A DNA stretch of 64,000 nt from contig WHTA01000020.1 in assembly GCA_009379825.1 (NCBI GenBank), forward strand, positions 1 to 64,000, given 5' to 3'. This document shows positions 1-8,295 of this stretch, one piece after another. The translations under genes and the position numbers were made by a program. Position 1 is the stretch's first letter. Each line of letters starts with the position of its first letter. The notes under the pieces were generated by a model that had not been told where the DNA came from, did not search any database, and worked only from the letters and a program-made list of their open reading frames with translations. This DNA comes from Streptosporangiales bacterium. GTDB lineage: Bacteria; Actinomycetota; Actinomycetes; Streptosporangiales; WHST01.

Positions 1-104
1 ACGAAGACTCATACCTACCCACCGGCTCCATGGGCGGTACCGCCGAGGAGGCCCTCGACACAGCCTGCGGTCTCTACCTCGCCGACCCGACCGCCTGGAC
101 CTGA
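1..104 (+). CDS. C-terminal fragment of an unidentified protein
   Basis: The reading frame enters from the left edge (first full codon at base 3) and ends at TGA 102-104. About 33 residues are visible, including YLPTGSMGG and ending LADPTAWT. This is too short to assign a family. It converges on the DUF6772 gene that follows on the other strand. The frame is supported only by its codon composition and by ending cleanly before the intergenic gap. Confidence 0.45.
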   Translation, partial: EDSYLPTGSMGGTAEEALDTACGLYLADPTAWT

Positions 105-149
105 GCCCCCGACGAACTTCCGGAGATGCCCACTAGCCGGCCGGGTCGG

Positions 150-1091
150 TCACCAGTCGGCAGACACGAGCACCGAGTCGAGGTACAGGAAGTTCCGCAC
201 CGGGGTGTGGGTACGTACGGAGATGTAGAAGTTCAGCAGGCTCTCCAGCGCGTCGTAGCGCTCGTCGTACGCCGGCACGGGCACGTCGCGCATGTCGTAG
301 ACGCGGTCGTTGACCTGCAGCTCGACGTTCGACCGGGTGGCGGTGTCGATCTGCCAGCGCAGGTAGTGCCAGTTCACCTTGGTCGGCACCTCGTTGTAGC
401 ACAGCTCCTGCGGCTCGCCGAACGGCTGCCAGTCCTCCGGGCGGGGCGCGGTGAAGTCGGCCAGCCGGTCGAGCTTGATCTTGCCTTCCAGGTGCTCCCG
501 CGGGGTCGGCTCGGGGACCGTGGGGTACATCCACTGCCGGCGGAAGTTGTTGTCCATGTCGGTGTTCAGGTACCGCGCGACGCAGTGGTAGCGCACGCCG
601 TCGCACAGGTCGCTGCCCAGCGTCAGGGCGCCGAACTGCCGCTCGGACGGGTGCGTGTTGCCGTCCCAGCTCTCGGCGAACGCAGCGGTGCCCGCGGCGT
701 TCGCCGGTGACGCGGCCTCGGCCTTGTAGGTGAAGTACGTCTCGAACTGCACCCTGCCGCGGCCGGCCATCGTCAGCCGGCGGATCGCCACGCTGGTGTG
801 GCCCTTCTCCGGCCGGGTGGCCAGCTTCAGCGCGTAGGTGCCGGACATCGCACCGTGCGTGCCGACGTCGAAGAACGTGCACGAGCTCAGCTGCGGCGGC
901 CGGAAGTCGCTCATGTGCACGTCGACCTTGTCCAGGTCGCCGTGGTTGTCATGGTTGCCGATCAGCTCGACCCAGCCGTGCGTACCGGTGTTGAAGTCGT
1001 CGTGCACGAGCAGCCTCGGCAACGGATTGAACCGCGACAACGCGGGATTGGCGCCGACCAACGCCTCCCGGAACCCCACCTGCGCCGACAT
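150..1091 (-). CDS. DUF6772-like protein, possible carbohydrate-associated beta-sandwich
   Basis: Protein of 313 residues with no signal peptide or membrane segment. It is rich in aromatic residues and alternating beta-strand patterns (HDDFNTGTHGWVELIG near residue 30, FETYFTYKAEA near 120, a C-terminal FLYLDSVLVSADW). This resembles the jelly-roll DUF6772 family, which I recall from sugar-utilisation neighbourhoods; that family name is from memory and has no experimental function. The start is ATG at 1091. It is divergent from an MFS transporter across a palindromic operator, so the two are probably co-regulated. Function is not assigned. Confidence 0.7.
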   Translation of the reverse strand: MSAQVGFREALVGANPALSRFNPLPRLLVHDDFNTGTHGWVELIGNHDNHGDLDKVDVHMSDFRPPQLSSCTFFDVGTHGAMSGTYALKLATRPEKGHTSVAIRRLTMAGRGRVQFETYFTYKAEAASPANAAGTAAFAESWDGNTHPSERQFGALTLGSDLCDGVRYHCVARYLNTDMDNNFRRQWMYPTVPEPTPREHLEGKIKLDRLADFTAPRPEDWQPFGEPQELCYNEVPTKVNWHYLRWQIDTATRSNVELQVNDRVYDMRDVPVPAYDERYDALESLLNFYISVRTHTPVRNFLYLDSVLVSADW

Positions 1092-1117
1092 CCCGTCACC
1101 ACGCCTTCACTAGCCAA

Positions 1118-1140
1118 TGAACGTTACCGTGAACGTTCAC
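1118..1140. promoter_or_regulatory. Candidate LacI-type operator between divergent genes
   Basis: GTGAACGTTCAC at 1129-1140 is a perfect 12-bp palindrome. The element TGAACGTTAC at 1118-1127 repeats its core 12 bp away as a direct repeat. The site lies between the divergent DUF6772 and MFS genes. AACGTT-centred palindromes are typical of LacI/GalR-family operators. Its position argues that the MFS gene does not begin at the ATG overlapping it (1117). No LacI-family gene is visible in the window, so the cognate regulator is unknown. Confidence 0.5.
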
Positions 1141-1263
1141 GAAGCCTACCGGACCGGGCTGCGCCAGCCAAGACATGCACCGGCCGAACCCGAAGGGGCG
1201 TCCGGCGATGACTCTGACACCGAGGTATCGTGGGTGCCGGCGGGGTGCCACGACTGGGGAGCG

Positions 1264-2454
1264 ATGGCGGAGAAGGTCGACATCCGGACGATGCTCACGG
1301 CCGTCTACCTGCCGTGCCTCGTCTACGCGATCGGCCAGGGTGCCGTGATACCCGTGATCGCGCTCACCGCGCGCGACCTCGGTGCGTCGGTGGCCGTGGC
1401 CGGGTTCGTGGCCGCGCTCGTCGGGGTCGGCCAGATCGTCGGCGACATCCCTGCCGGTGCGCTCGCGTCCAGGGTCGGCGAGCGGAACGCGATGATCGTC
1501 GCGACCGCCGTGGCGGCGCTCGGCCTGACCGGCTGCCTGCTTGCGCCATCGGTCTGGTTGCTGGCGATCGGCATCTTCGGCATCGGGCTGGCCACCTCGG
1601 TGTGGCAGCTGGCACGGCTGTCGTTCGTCGCCGAGGTGGTGCCGTACCAGTACCGCGGCCGCGCGCTGTCCACGCTCGGCGGGGTGCAGCGGGTCGGCAT
1701 GTTCCTCGGCCCGTTCGTCGGCGCCGGTGCCATGCACGTGCTCGGCGGCAAGGGCGCGTACTGGGTGTACCTCGCCGCGGCGCTCGCGGCCGGCGGCCTG
1801 CTGCTGCTCGTCACGGACGTCACCAAGCACCAGGTGCCTACCGAGCCGGTGCCTACGCTGAGCGTGCTCAAGCAGCACTGGCCGATCCTGCGCACGCTCG
1901 GCTTCACTGCCCTGCTGTTCGGCGCGGTGCGGTCGTCGCGGCAGGTGGTGATCCCGCTGTGGGCGGACAGCATCGGACTGAGCCCGACCACCACGAGCCT
2001 CGTCTACGGCATCTCAGGCGCCGTCGACATGCTGCTGTTCTACCCCGCGGGCAAGGTGATGGACAGGTACGGCCGGATGTGGGTGGCGGTGCCTTCGATG
2101 GTGCTGCTCGGTGTCGCACACCTGTTGCTGCCGCTGACGCACCAGGCGAGCACGCTGCTCCTGGTCGGGATCGTGATGGGGATCGGCAACGGCATCGGCT
2201 CCGGCCTGGTGATGACGATGGGCGCGGACGCCGCGCCGGCCACCGGACGCGCCACGTTCCTCGGTGCGTGGCGGCTCGCGCCGGACGTCGGCATGGCCAC
2301 CGGCCCGCTGACGGTCAGCGCCGTCAGCGCGGCGATCGCGCTCGGCCCTGCCGTACTCACCATGGGCGGGATCGCGCTGGCCGCGGTGGTGGCGCTGCAC
2401 CGCTGGGTGCCCCGCACCACCGGTGAGGCGCCCGCGCCGGCTGAACCCGGCTGA
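1264..2454 (+). CDS. MFS transporter
   Basis: Inner-membrane major facilitator of 396 residues with about twelve hydrophobic helices. The loop after helix 2 (ASRVGERNAM) and the later KVMDRYGR segment match the MFS loop 2-3 / loop 8-9 signature, so it probably exports or imports a small molecule by proton coupling. I chose ATG 1264 (MAEKVDIRTM) because GGGGAG lies a few bases upstream; an upstream ATG at 1117 would place the palindromic operator inside the gene. It is convergent with the M48 protease, with only four bases between stops. The substrate cannot be told from sequence. Confidence 0.85.
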   Translation: MAEKVDIRTMLTAVYLPCLVYAIGQGAVIPVIALTARDLGASVAVAGFVAALVGVGQIVGDIPAGALASRVGERNAMIVATAVAALGLTGCLLAPSVWLLAIGIFGIGLATSVWQLARLSFVAEVVPYQYRGRALSTLGGVQRVGMFLGPFVGAGAMHVLGGKGAYWVYLAAALAAGGLLLLVTDVTKHQVPTEPVPTLSVLKQHWPILRTLGFTALLFGAVRSSRQVVIPLWADSIGLSPTTTSLVYGISGAVDMLLFYPAGKVMDRYGRMWVAVPSMVLLGVAHLLLPLTHQASTLLLVGIVMGIGNGIGSGLVMTMGADAAPATGRATFLGAWRLAPDVGMATGPLTVSAVSAAIALGPAVLTMGGIALAAVVALHRWVPRTTGEAPAPAEPG

Positions 2455-2458
2455 CGCG

Positions 2459-3523
2459 TCAGGAGTCGGCGGACCGGTCGTCGCGGGAGCGGACGTAGTC
2501 GCGCACCTTGTCGACCACCCGACCCCCGAGGTCGACGGCGCCGCCGCCGATGTCCTTCAGCGTCTTCACCAACGCGTCCTCGGACTGGTCCCAAGAATCC
2601 TTGTACGACCCGGCGGCGCGCTTGATCTCCTCGGCGAACGAGGCCTCCTCGTCGTCCTCGCGACGGGGGTAGTCGCCGCCCCTGATCGCCTCGTACTCGC
2701 GCGAGCCGACCCACTTGCCCAGCTCCACCGCACGTTCGGAGGCGAACGGGTGCGTCCGCGTCAACATGTTCATCAGCCGCGCGACGCCGTCGCGGGCGTC
2801 GCCGGTGCTCGCGTACTCCTCGCCCTGCCGGACGAACGAGCCGAAGTCCATGTCGCCGATCTGGATGCCGCCGGCCATCTTCATGTGCGCACGGGTCGCG
2901 GCGCCGACGTCCTGCACGACCAGCAGGCCGGCGCGGTCGCACGACAGCTCCGACTTGCGCGACCACTCCTTCAGCGCGTTGACGATCCCGGCGAGCACCA
3001 GGCCGGTCAGCGGGATCCTGGTGCCGATGCCGGAGATCCGCATCAGGGTGAACAGCACGGAGTTGTACAGCGCGTGCCCGGACAGCACGTGCCCCATCTC
3101 GTGCCCGAGGACGAACAGCAGCTCCTCGTCGTCGAACAGCTCGACCAGCTCGCTGTTGAGGACGAGGAACGGGTGGTCGACGCCGAGGGTGTGCGCGTTC
3201 ACCGTGGCGTCGGCGGTGACGTAGAGCTCGGGTATCTCCGGCAGGTCGAGCCGCTTCGCCGCCTCCAGCCGCAGCTCGTGCAGCCGGGGCAGCTGGTTCT
3301 CGTCCACCCGCACCGCGGACGCCAGGAAGAGCAGCCGCAGCCGGCGTTCGCTGAACATGCCGACGAGCGCCTTCAGCAGGGTGTCCGCGTACGGCACCTT
3401 GCGCAGCGCGGTGAGCGCCGAGCGGTCCGCCGGGTGCTCGTAGGCGCGGGAGCTGATGCCGGGGAAGTCGACCAGGTGCCGAGGCACCACGTCGCCGCCG
3501 TGGGTTCCGTTCGACGTGCTCAC
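2459..3523 (-). CDS. M48-family zinc metallopeptidase
   Basis: Protein of 354 residues with the zinc-protease motif HEMGH at residues 141-145 (GHEMGHVLSGH). The third ligand is probably Glu192 in SELSCDRAGL, the usual ELxxD helix of M48/HtpX-like proteases. Moderately hydrophobic stretches around the active site suggest membrane association, but no clear multi-pass topology like HtpX is seen. The C-terminus is charged and may be helical. It is encoded on the same strand as ino1 and padR but separated by about 90 bp. A role in turnover of membrane or envelope proteins is inferred from the family. Confidence 0.85.
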   Translation of the reverse strand: MSTSNGTHGGDVVPRHLVDFPGISSRAYEHPADRSALTALRKVPYADTLLKALVGMFSERRLRLLFLASAVRVDENQLPRLHELRLEAAKRLDLPEIPELYVTADATVNAHTLGVDHPFLVLNSELVELFDDEELLFVLGHEMGHVLSGHALYNSVLFTLMRISGIGTRIPLTGLVLAGIVNALKEWSRKSELSCDRAGLLVVQDVGAATRAHMKMAGGIQIGDMDFGSFVRQGEEYASTGDARDGVARLMNMLTRTHPFASERAVELGKWVGSREYEAIRGGDYPRREDDEEASFAEEIKRAAGSYKDSWDQSEDALVKTLKDIGGGAVDLGGRVVDKVRDYVRSRDDRSADS

Positions 3524-3610
3524 GAGGCCCTCCCGGAGTTCATCGGAGGTTCGACCCTACCCACACCGCGGCGTCCGTGGGGCGGTCGACCGCCCCACGG
3601 CCCCGGTTGG

Positions 3611-4690
3611 CTAGTGGTCGACCTCGCCGCGGATGAACTGCTCGACCAGGCCGCGCGCCACGTCGTCGTGGTACTGCACGGGCGGCGACTTCATCAGGTA
3701 CGAGGACGCGGAGAGCACCGGGCCGGCGACGCCGCGGTCCTTGGCCATCTTCGCCGCTCGGATCGCGTCGATGATGATGCCGGCCGAGTTCGGCGAGTCC
3801 CACACCTCGAGCTTGTACTCCAGGTTCAGCGGCACGTCACCGAACGCCTTGCCCTCCAGCCGCACGTACGCCCACTTGCGGTCGTCGAGCCACTCGACGT
3901 AGTCGGACGGGCCGATGTGCACATTGCGGCCGCCGAGGTCGCGGTCGACCTGCGAGGTCACGGACTGGGTCTTGGAGATCTTCTTCGACTCCAGCCGGTC
4001 GCGCTCCAACATGTTCTTGAAGTCCATGTTGCCGCCGACGTTCAGCTGCATGGTGCGCTGCACCTCGACGCCGCGGTCCTCGAACAGCCTGGTCAGCACG
4101 CGGTGGGTGATGGTCGCGCCCACCTGGCTCTTGATGTCGTCGCCGATGATCGGCAGCCCCGCGTCCTCGAACTTCTTCGCCCATACCGGGTCGGAAGCAA
4201 TGAATACCGGCAATGCGTTGACGAACGCCACGCCGGCGTCGATGGCGCACTGGGCGTAGAACTTGCCCGCGTTCTCCGAACCCACCGGGAGGTACGAGAC
4301 GAGGACGTCCACCTGCGCGTCCTTCAACGCCTGGACGACGTCCACCGGCTCCGCGTCGGCCTCCGTGATGGTCTCTCGGTAGTACCGTCCGAGACCGTCG
4401 TGCGTGTGCCCACGCTGTACGGTGACGCCGGTCGGCGGCACGTCGCACAGCTTGATCGTGTTGTTCTCGCTCGCGGTGATGGCATGCGCGAGGTCCTGGC
4501 CGACCTTCTTCGCGTCCACGTCGAACGCGGCGACGAACTCGAGGTCGCCGACGTGGTAGGACCCGAACCGCACATGCATCAGCCCCGGGACGGTCGCCGT
4601 GGGGTCGGCATCCTTGTAGTACTGGACGCCCTGCACCAACGAGGCGGCGCAGTTACCGACACCGACAATAGCTACCCGAACCGTGCCCAT
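3611..4690 (-). CDS. ino1: Inositol-3-phosphate synthase
   Basis: Converts glucose 6-phosphate to 1D-myo-inositol 3-phosphate using NAD, the first step toward phosphatidylinositol, PI-mannosides and mycothiol in actinobacteria. The N-terminal Rossmann motif is [12 protein letters not shown] and the substrate/NAD region includes SENNTIK and NALPVFIAS. The length (359 aa) matches short actinobacterial Ino1 enzymes. I start at ATG 4690 ([10 protein letters not shown]), with AGGAG 8 nt upstream, rather than at a weaker start nine codons earlier. It lies just downstream of the padR gene on the same strand, the arrangement known in mycobacteria and streptomycetes. Confidence 0.95.
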   Translation of the reverse strand: MGTVRVAIVGVGNCAASLVQGVQYYKDADPTATVPGLMHVRFGSYHVGDLEFVAAFDVDAKKVGQDLAHAITASENNTIKLCDVPPTGVTVQRGHTHDGLGRYYRETITEADAEPVDVVQALKDAQVDVLVSYLPVGSENAGKFYAQCAIDAGVAFVNALPVFIASDPVWAKKFEDAGLPIIGDDIKSQVGATITHRVLTRLFEDRGVEVQRTMQLNVGGNMDFKNMLERDRLESKKISKTQSVTSQVDRDLGGRNVHIGPSDYVEWLDDRKWAYVRLEGKAFGDVPLNLEYKLEVWDSPNSAGIIIDAIRAAKMAKDRGVAGPVLSASSYLMKSPPVQYHDDVARGLVEQFIRGEVDH

Positions 4691-4713
4691 CTGGTCGTGC
4701 TCCTGTCTCTCGA

Positions 4714-5313
4714 TCAACGGTTACGCGGACGTCGCCGGCCGGTTGGCCGGCCCGAACGTCCGCCGAGCTCTTCGCGCTCGGTTTCGATGAGGTCGGTGAG
4801 CCAGCGCACCTCGCGTTCGACCGCCTCCAGGCCGTGCTCCTGCAGGGCGAGCGTGTAGCGGTCGAGCCGTTCCCTGCGGCGGGCCATCGACTCGCGCAGT
4901 TCGGCCATCCGCTCCTGCATCCGGGTGCGCCGGCCTTCGAGGATGCGCAGCCGCACGTCCGCCGGGGTCTGGCCGAAGAGGGCGAAGTGGACGCCGAACG
5001 ACTCGTCCTCCCAGCTCGTGGGCCCGGACTCGTCCCGCATCTCGGTGAGCCGTTCCTTGCCGGCCGCGGTCAGCTCGTAGACGATGCGCGCCCTGCGGCC
5101 GGCAAGCACGCCGGGATCGGGTTCGTCGTCACTGGCCTCGATCCAGCCCCGCTCGACGAGCCTGCGCAGGCAGGGGTACAGCGAGCCGTAGGAGATCGCG
5201 CGGAGGTGACCGAGCACGGCGGCCAGTCGCTTACGGAGCTCGTAGCCGTGCAGAGGTGCGTCGGCGAGCAGGCCGAGCACCGCCAGCTCGAGTACCTCGG
5301 CGCGCCTGACCAC
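4714..5313 (-). CDS. PadR-family transcriptional regulator
   Basis: Protein of 199 residues. The N-terminal winged helix includes [17 protein letters not shown] and [17 protein letters not shown], the classical PadR signature. The C-terminal helical dimerisation domain (about residues 115-185) is rich in Arg/Glu and probably a coiled coil. It starts at GTG 5313 after a GAGGG Shine-Dalgarno. A perfect 23-bp palindrome lies immediately upstream, consistent with autoregulation. With ino1 directly downstream it probably controls inositol synthesis, as proposed for syntenic genes in other actinobacteria. The effector is unknown. Confidence 0.93.
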   Translation of the reverse strand: MVRRAEVLELAVLGLLADAPLHGYELRKRLAAVLGHLRAISYGSLYPCLRRLVERGWIEASDDEPDPGVLAGRRARIVYELTAAGKERLTEMRDESGPTSWEDESFGVHFALFGQTPADVRLRILEGRRTRMQERMAELRESMARRRERLDRYTLALQEHGLEAVEREVRWLTDLIETEREELGGRSGRPTGRRRPRNR

Positions 5314-5331
5314 GGTCCCTCACTCTCGACG

Positions 5332-5354
5332 CGATGTATCGAGTCGATACATCG
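5332..5354. promoter_or_regulatory. PadR operator, perfect 23-bp palindrome
   Basis: Two 11-bp arms, CGATGTATCGA and TCGATACATCG, flank a single central G. The core has the ATGT...ACAT pattern typical of PadR-family operators. It sits 19 bp upstream of the padR start codon and is the most symmetrical element in this part of the window. It therefore probably represses padR and, through read-through, ino1. Confidence 0.75.
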
Positions 5355-5442
5355 AGATGATTTGAAGCTACCTCGGTTACCACCCGCATGCAAGGTCACG
5401 ACAGGTCGCCTATCGCGCCGATGCCACGTACCCTTGGGTGCC

Positions 5443-5844
5443 ATGTGGTCCAAGCGCTCAGTAGTCGACTACTCGCTCCAGCGGCGAGCGACGCTGACGG
5501 CGCTCTTCCAGGGCAACACGTTCGGCGACGACGTCTGTGACGCGCATCCCTACCTGCTCAGGGCCGCCAAGTTCCACGGCGAGCCGACCGAGGAGAAATG
5601 TCCGGTCTGCCGGAAAGAACGACTGACCCACGTGACGTACGTCTACGGCGACGAGCTCGGGCAATACGCTGGACGCGTCAGGCAGAGCCGCGAGCTGCCT
5701 GCGATGGCCCAACAGTACGGCGAGTTCCGGGTCTATGTCGTGGAGGTGTGCCAGGGCTGCGGTTGGAACCATCTGACGCGTTCATACGTGTTGGGTACGG
5801 GTAAACCACCCGCGCCGAGGAAACGTCGTACAGCCGAACGATAG
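5443..5844 (+). CDS. DUF5318 family zinc-ribbon-like protein
   Basis: Small basic cytoplasmic protein of 133 residues. Two cysteine pairs, CPVC around residue 53 and CQGCGW near residue 104, probably bind one zinc ion. The C-terminus ends in a Lys/Arg-rich tail (PRKRRTAER). The start is ATG 5443, giving MWSKRSVVDY. Members of this family sit directly upstream of the ponA-type penicillin-binding protein in mycobacteria and streptomycetes, as here. Function is unknown; a regulatory or nucleic-acid-binding role is only a guess from the zinc ribbon and basic tail. Confidence 0.85.
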   Translation: MWSKRSVVDYSLQRRATLTALFQGNTFGDDVCDAHPYLLRAAKFHGEPTEEKCPVCRKERLTHVTYVYGDELGQYAGRVRQSRELPAMAQQYGEFRVYVVEVCQGCGWNHLTRSYVLGTGKPPAPRKRRTAER

Positions 5845-5963
5845 ACACGAACGGGCAGCCAGACCGTGGCCGCGAGCAGCCGCCATGAACCGGTCAGTCA
5901 GACTGGTGCCAGTCCGTACCCGCGGTCGTGCACCGCGAGCCCCCGCCCCGATGGACGAGATGA

Positions 5964-8171
5964 ATGGCATACCAACCGACTACGCGTAGACAGAACGGCG
6001 AGCCCCTGCGCCGCTCCAGGTCAACCGCAGCCGGCTCGCGCAGGCGGCGGAAGAAGCCGCAGCGACGTTGGTGGCGGACCCTCCTGAAGGTGTCGCTCGG
6101 TTGCTTCCTCTTCTTCCTCCTCCTCGGCATCGGCATCTTCGTCGTCGCTTACCAGGCGACCGATATCCCGGACGCCAACAAGGTCGCGACCTCGCAGTCC
6201 TCGGTGATCCAGTACTCCAACGGCAAGGAGATGGGCCGGATCGCGTCGGAGAACCGCGAGAACGTCAAGCTGGAGCAGGTGCCGAAGCACGTCCGCTACG
6301 CCGTGCTCGCCGCGGAGAACCGCGACTTCGAGTCCGAACCTGGCTTTTCGATCTCCGGTTACATGCGCGCCGCCTGGGCGTTGATCCGCGGTGAACAGCT
6401 CCAGGGTGGCTCCACCATCACGCAGCAACTGGTCAAGAAGACCTACCTGACCGACGACAGGACGTTCACCAGGAAGTTCAAGGAACTGATCCTCGCCATC
6501 AAGATCGAGCGCAAGCTCTCCAAGGACGAGATCCTCGAGCGCTACCTGAACACCGTCTACTACGGCCGGGGCGCGTACGGCATCCAGACCGCCTCCAAGG
6601 CGTACTTCGACAAGGATGTGAGATCGGTCACGGTCCGCGAGGCCGCGGTCCTCGCGTCGGTCATCAGGAACCCGTCGCTGTACGACCCGAACCAGAACCC
6701 GGAGAACCTGAAGAACAGGTACTCCTACGTGCTCAACGGCATGGAGAGCAAGGGCTGGCTCGACTCGGCGGCGAAGTATCCCGCCAAGCCACCCAAAGTG
6801 GCGCAATCAACCACCAGGAACCAGTACAAGGGCCAGAACGGCTACCTCATCCAGATGGTGAAGGAGGAGCTGGAGCGACGCGGCATCAGTGAGGACGAGC
6901 TGCTGACCGGTGGCTATCGCGTGCGCACCACGTTCCAACCGAAACGGATGAAACAGGCCGTCAAGGCGGTACGGCAGCAGTTCCCGAACTACCTCAAGAA
7001 GGACGGCGTCGACGTCGGCATGGCCTCGGTCGACCCACGCACCGGCCGGGTCGTGGCCATCTACGGCGGACCCAACTACCTCAAGGAACAGCTGAACCAC
7101 GCCACGACGGGTGGTCTCACCCAGCCGGGGTCGTCGTTCAAGCCGATCGTGCTGGCGTCGGCGCTCAAGCAGGGCATCGGCCTGCGCACCACGTACGACG
7201 GCAACTCGCCGCAGACCATCAACGGGCACGAGTTCAGCAACTCCGGCGGCTCCAGCTACGGCCCCGTCGACATACCCAAGGCGACCCAGAAGTCGATCAA
7301 CACCGCGTACCTCCAGATGGGCCAGGAAGTCGGTCTGGAGAATGTGGCGGAGAACGCCAAGCAGCTCGGCTACGAGACCAGCGAGTGGTGCCAGCCCGGC
7401 CAGCACGGCACCCACATGAAGACCGTGACGTCGATGCCGCTCGGACCGATGGACATCTGTCCGCTCGCGCAGGCCGGGGCTATCGCGACCTTCGCCAACC
7501 AGGGCACGTTCATCGAGCCCACCACCATCGAGTCGGTGCGGAAGCCGAACGGCGAGCCGATCGACCTCGGCAAGCCGAGGGAGCGGAAGGTCTTCTCCAA
7601 GGGCGTCGCGGCGGACACGCTGCACGCGATGTCGCGGGTCGCGCAGTCCGGCGGCACGGCGCCGGGCGCCGCGCTCCCCGACCGGCCGATGGCCGGCAAG
7701 ACCGGTACCTCCACGCAGAACCGGTCGGCGTGGTTCGTCGGCACCGTCCCGCAGCTCACCACTACCGTGGCGACCTATCGCGCGGAGGGCGGCACCATCC
7801 CCGGCGTACAGGGCGAGGTGCAAGGCGGCACCGTGCCGGCGAGCATCTGGCAGGACTACATGGCCAGGGCTACCAAGAACATGCCGCCGAGGGAGCTGCC
7901 CGAACCCGCGTACGTCGGCAACGTGGAGCGACGGGAGACGGTCGCGCCGACGCCGGACGAGACGGAGACCAGCGAGCCGAGCGAGACGCAGACCGGCGAG
8001 CCGAGCACGTCCGAACCGAGCCAGCCGACCGAGGAGCCGACCCAGCCGAGCTCCCCACCCCCGACGACCGAGGAACCGACGGAGACGCAGTGTCCACCGC
8101 TCGACCCGTCGTGCAACAACGGGCAAGGCGGCGGCAATACGGAGGAATCCGCCCGAGAACCCGACGGCTGA
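5964..8171 (+). CDS. ponA: Class A penicillin-binding protein (transglycosylase/transpeptidase)
   Basis: Bifunctional cell-wall synthase of 735 residues. A basic cytoplasmic tail precedes one membrane anchor at about residues 43-63. The glycosyltransferase domain has AAENRDF (Glu118) and GGSTITQQLVKK. The transpeptidase domain has the SxxK box in PGSSFKPI (about residue 389), SxN in KSINTAY (about 444) and KTGTS (about 579). The last ~90 residues are a Pro/Thr/Glu-rich disordered tail, common in actinobacterial PonA. It makes and cross-links peptidoglycan outside the membrane. The start is ATG 5964 (MAYQPTTRRQ). Confidence 0.95.
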   Translation: MAYQPTTRRQNGEPLRRSRSTAAGSRRRRKKPQRRWWRTLLKVSLGCFLFFLLLGIGIFVVAYQATDIPDANKVATSQSSVIQYSNGKEMGRIASENRENVKLEQVPKHVRYAVLAAENRDFESEPGFSISGYMRAAWALIRGEQLQGGSTITQQLVKKTYLTDDRTFTRKFKELILAIKIERKLSKDEILERYLNTVYYGRGAYGIQTASKAYFDKDVRSVTVREAAVLASVIRNPSLYDPNQNPENLKNRYSYVLNGMESKGWLDSAAKYPAKPPKVAQSTTRNQYKGQNGYLIQMVKEELERRGISEDELLTGGYRVRTTFQPKRMKQAVKAVRQQFPNYLKKDGVDVGMASVDPRTGRVVAIYGGPNYLKEQLNHATTGGLTQPGSSFKPIVLASALKQGIGLRTTYDGNSPQTINGHEFSNSGGSSYGPVDIPKATQKSINTAYLQMGQEVGLENVAENAKQLGYETSEWCQPGQHGTHMKTVTSMPLGPMDICPLAQAGAIATFANQGTFIEPTTIESVRKPNGEPIDLGKPRERKVFSKGVAADTLHAMSRVAQSGGTAPGAALPDRPMAGKTGTSTQNRSAWFVGTVPQLTTTVATYRAEGGTIPGVQGEVQGGTVPASIWQDYMARATKNMPPRELPEPAYVGNVERRETVAPTPDETETSEPSETQTGEPSTSEPSQPTEEPTQPSSPPPTTEEPTETQCPPLDPSCNNGQGGGNTEESAREPDG

Positions 8172-8295
8172 GCTGCCGCGACTCCTCCGCTATGGGCATC
8201 CGGGCCGCAGTCGGCCTGGTGCCAACCGGTAGCCTCGGTCACACGCCACGTAAGACGGCGCGCCAGCGCCGGGAGGACACACAGGCGGGGAGCTG

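Noticed and set aside
1117-1263. N-terminal extension of the MFS transporter
   Set aside because: It would cover the palindromic operator and adds a hydrophilic tail; a better start with Shine-Dalgarno exists at 1264.
2423-4858. Very long plus-strand open frame (811 codons)
   Set aside because: It is antisense to the M48 protease, ino1 and padR genes, all of which have diagnostic motifs. GC-rich codon bias keeps the opposite frame open.
6807-8126. Long minus-strand open frame over the penicillin-binding protein gene
   Set aside because: Arg/Leu/Gly-rich translation with no domain; the plus strand carries clear PBP catalytic motifs.
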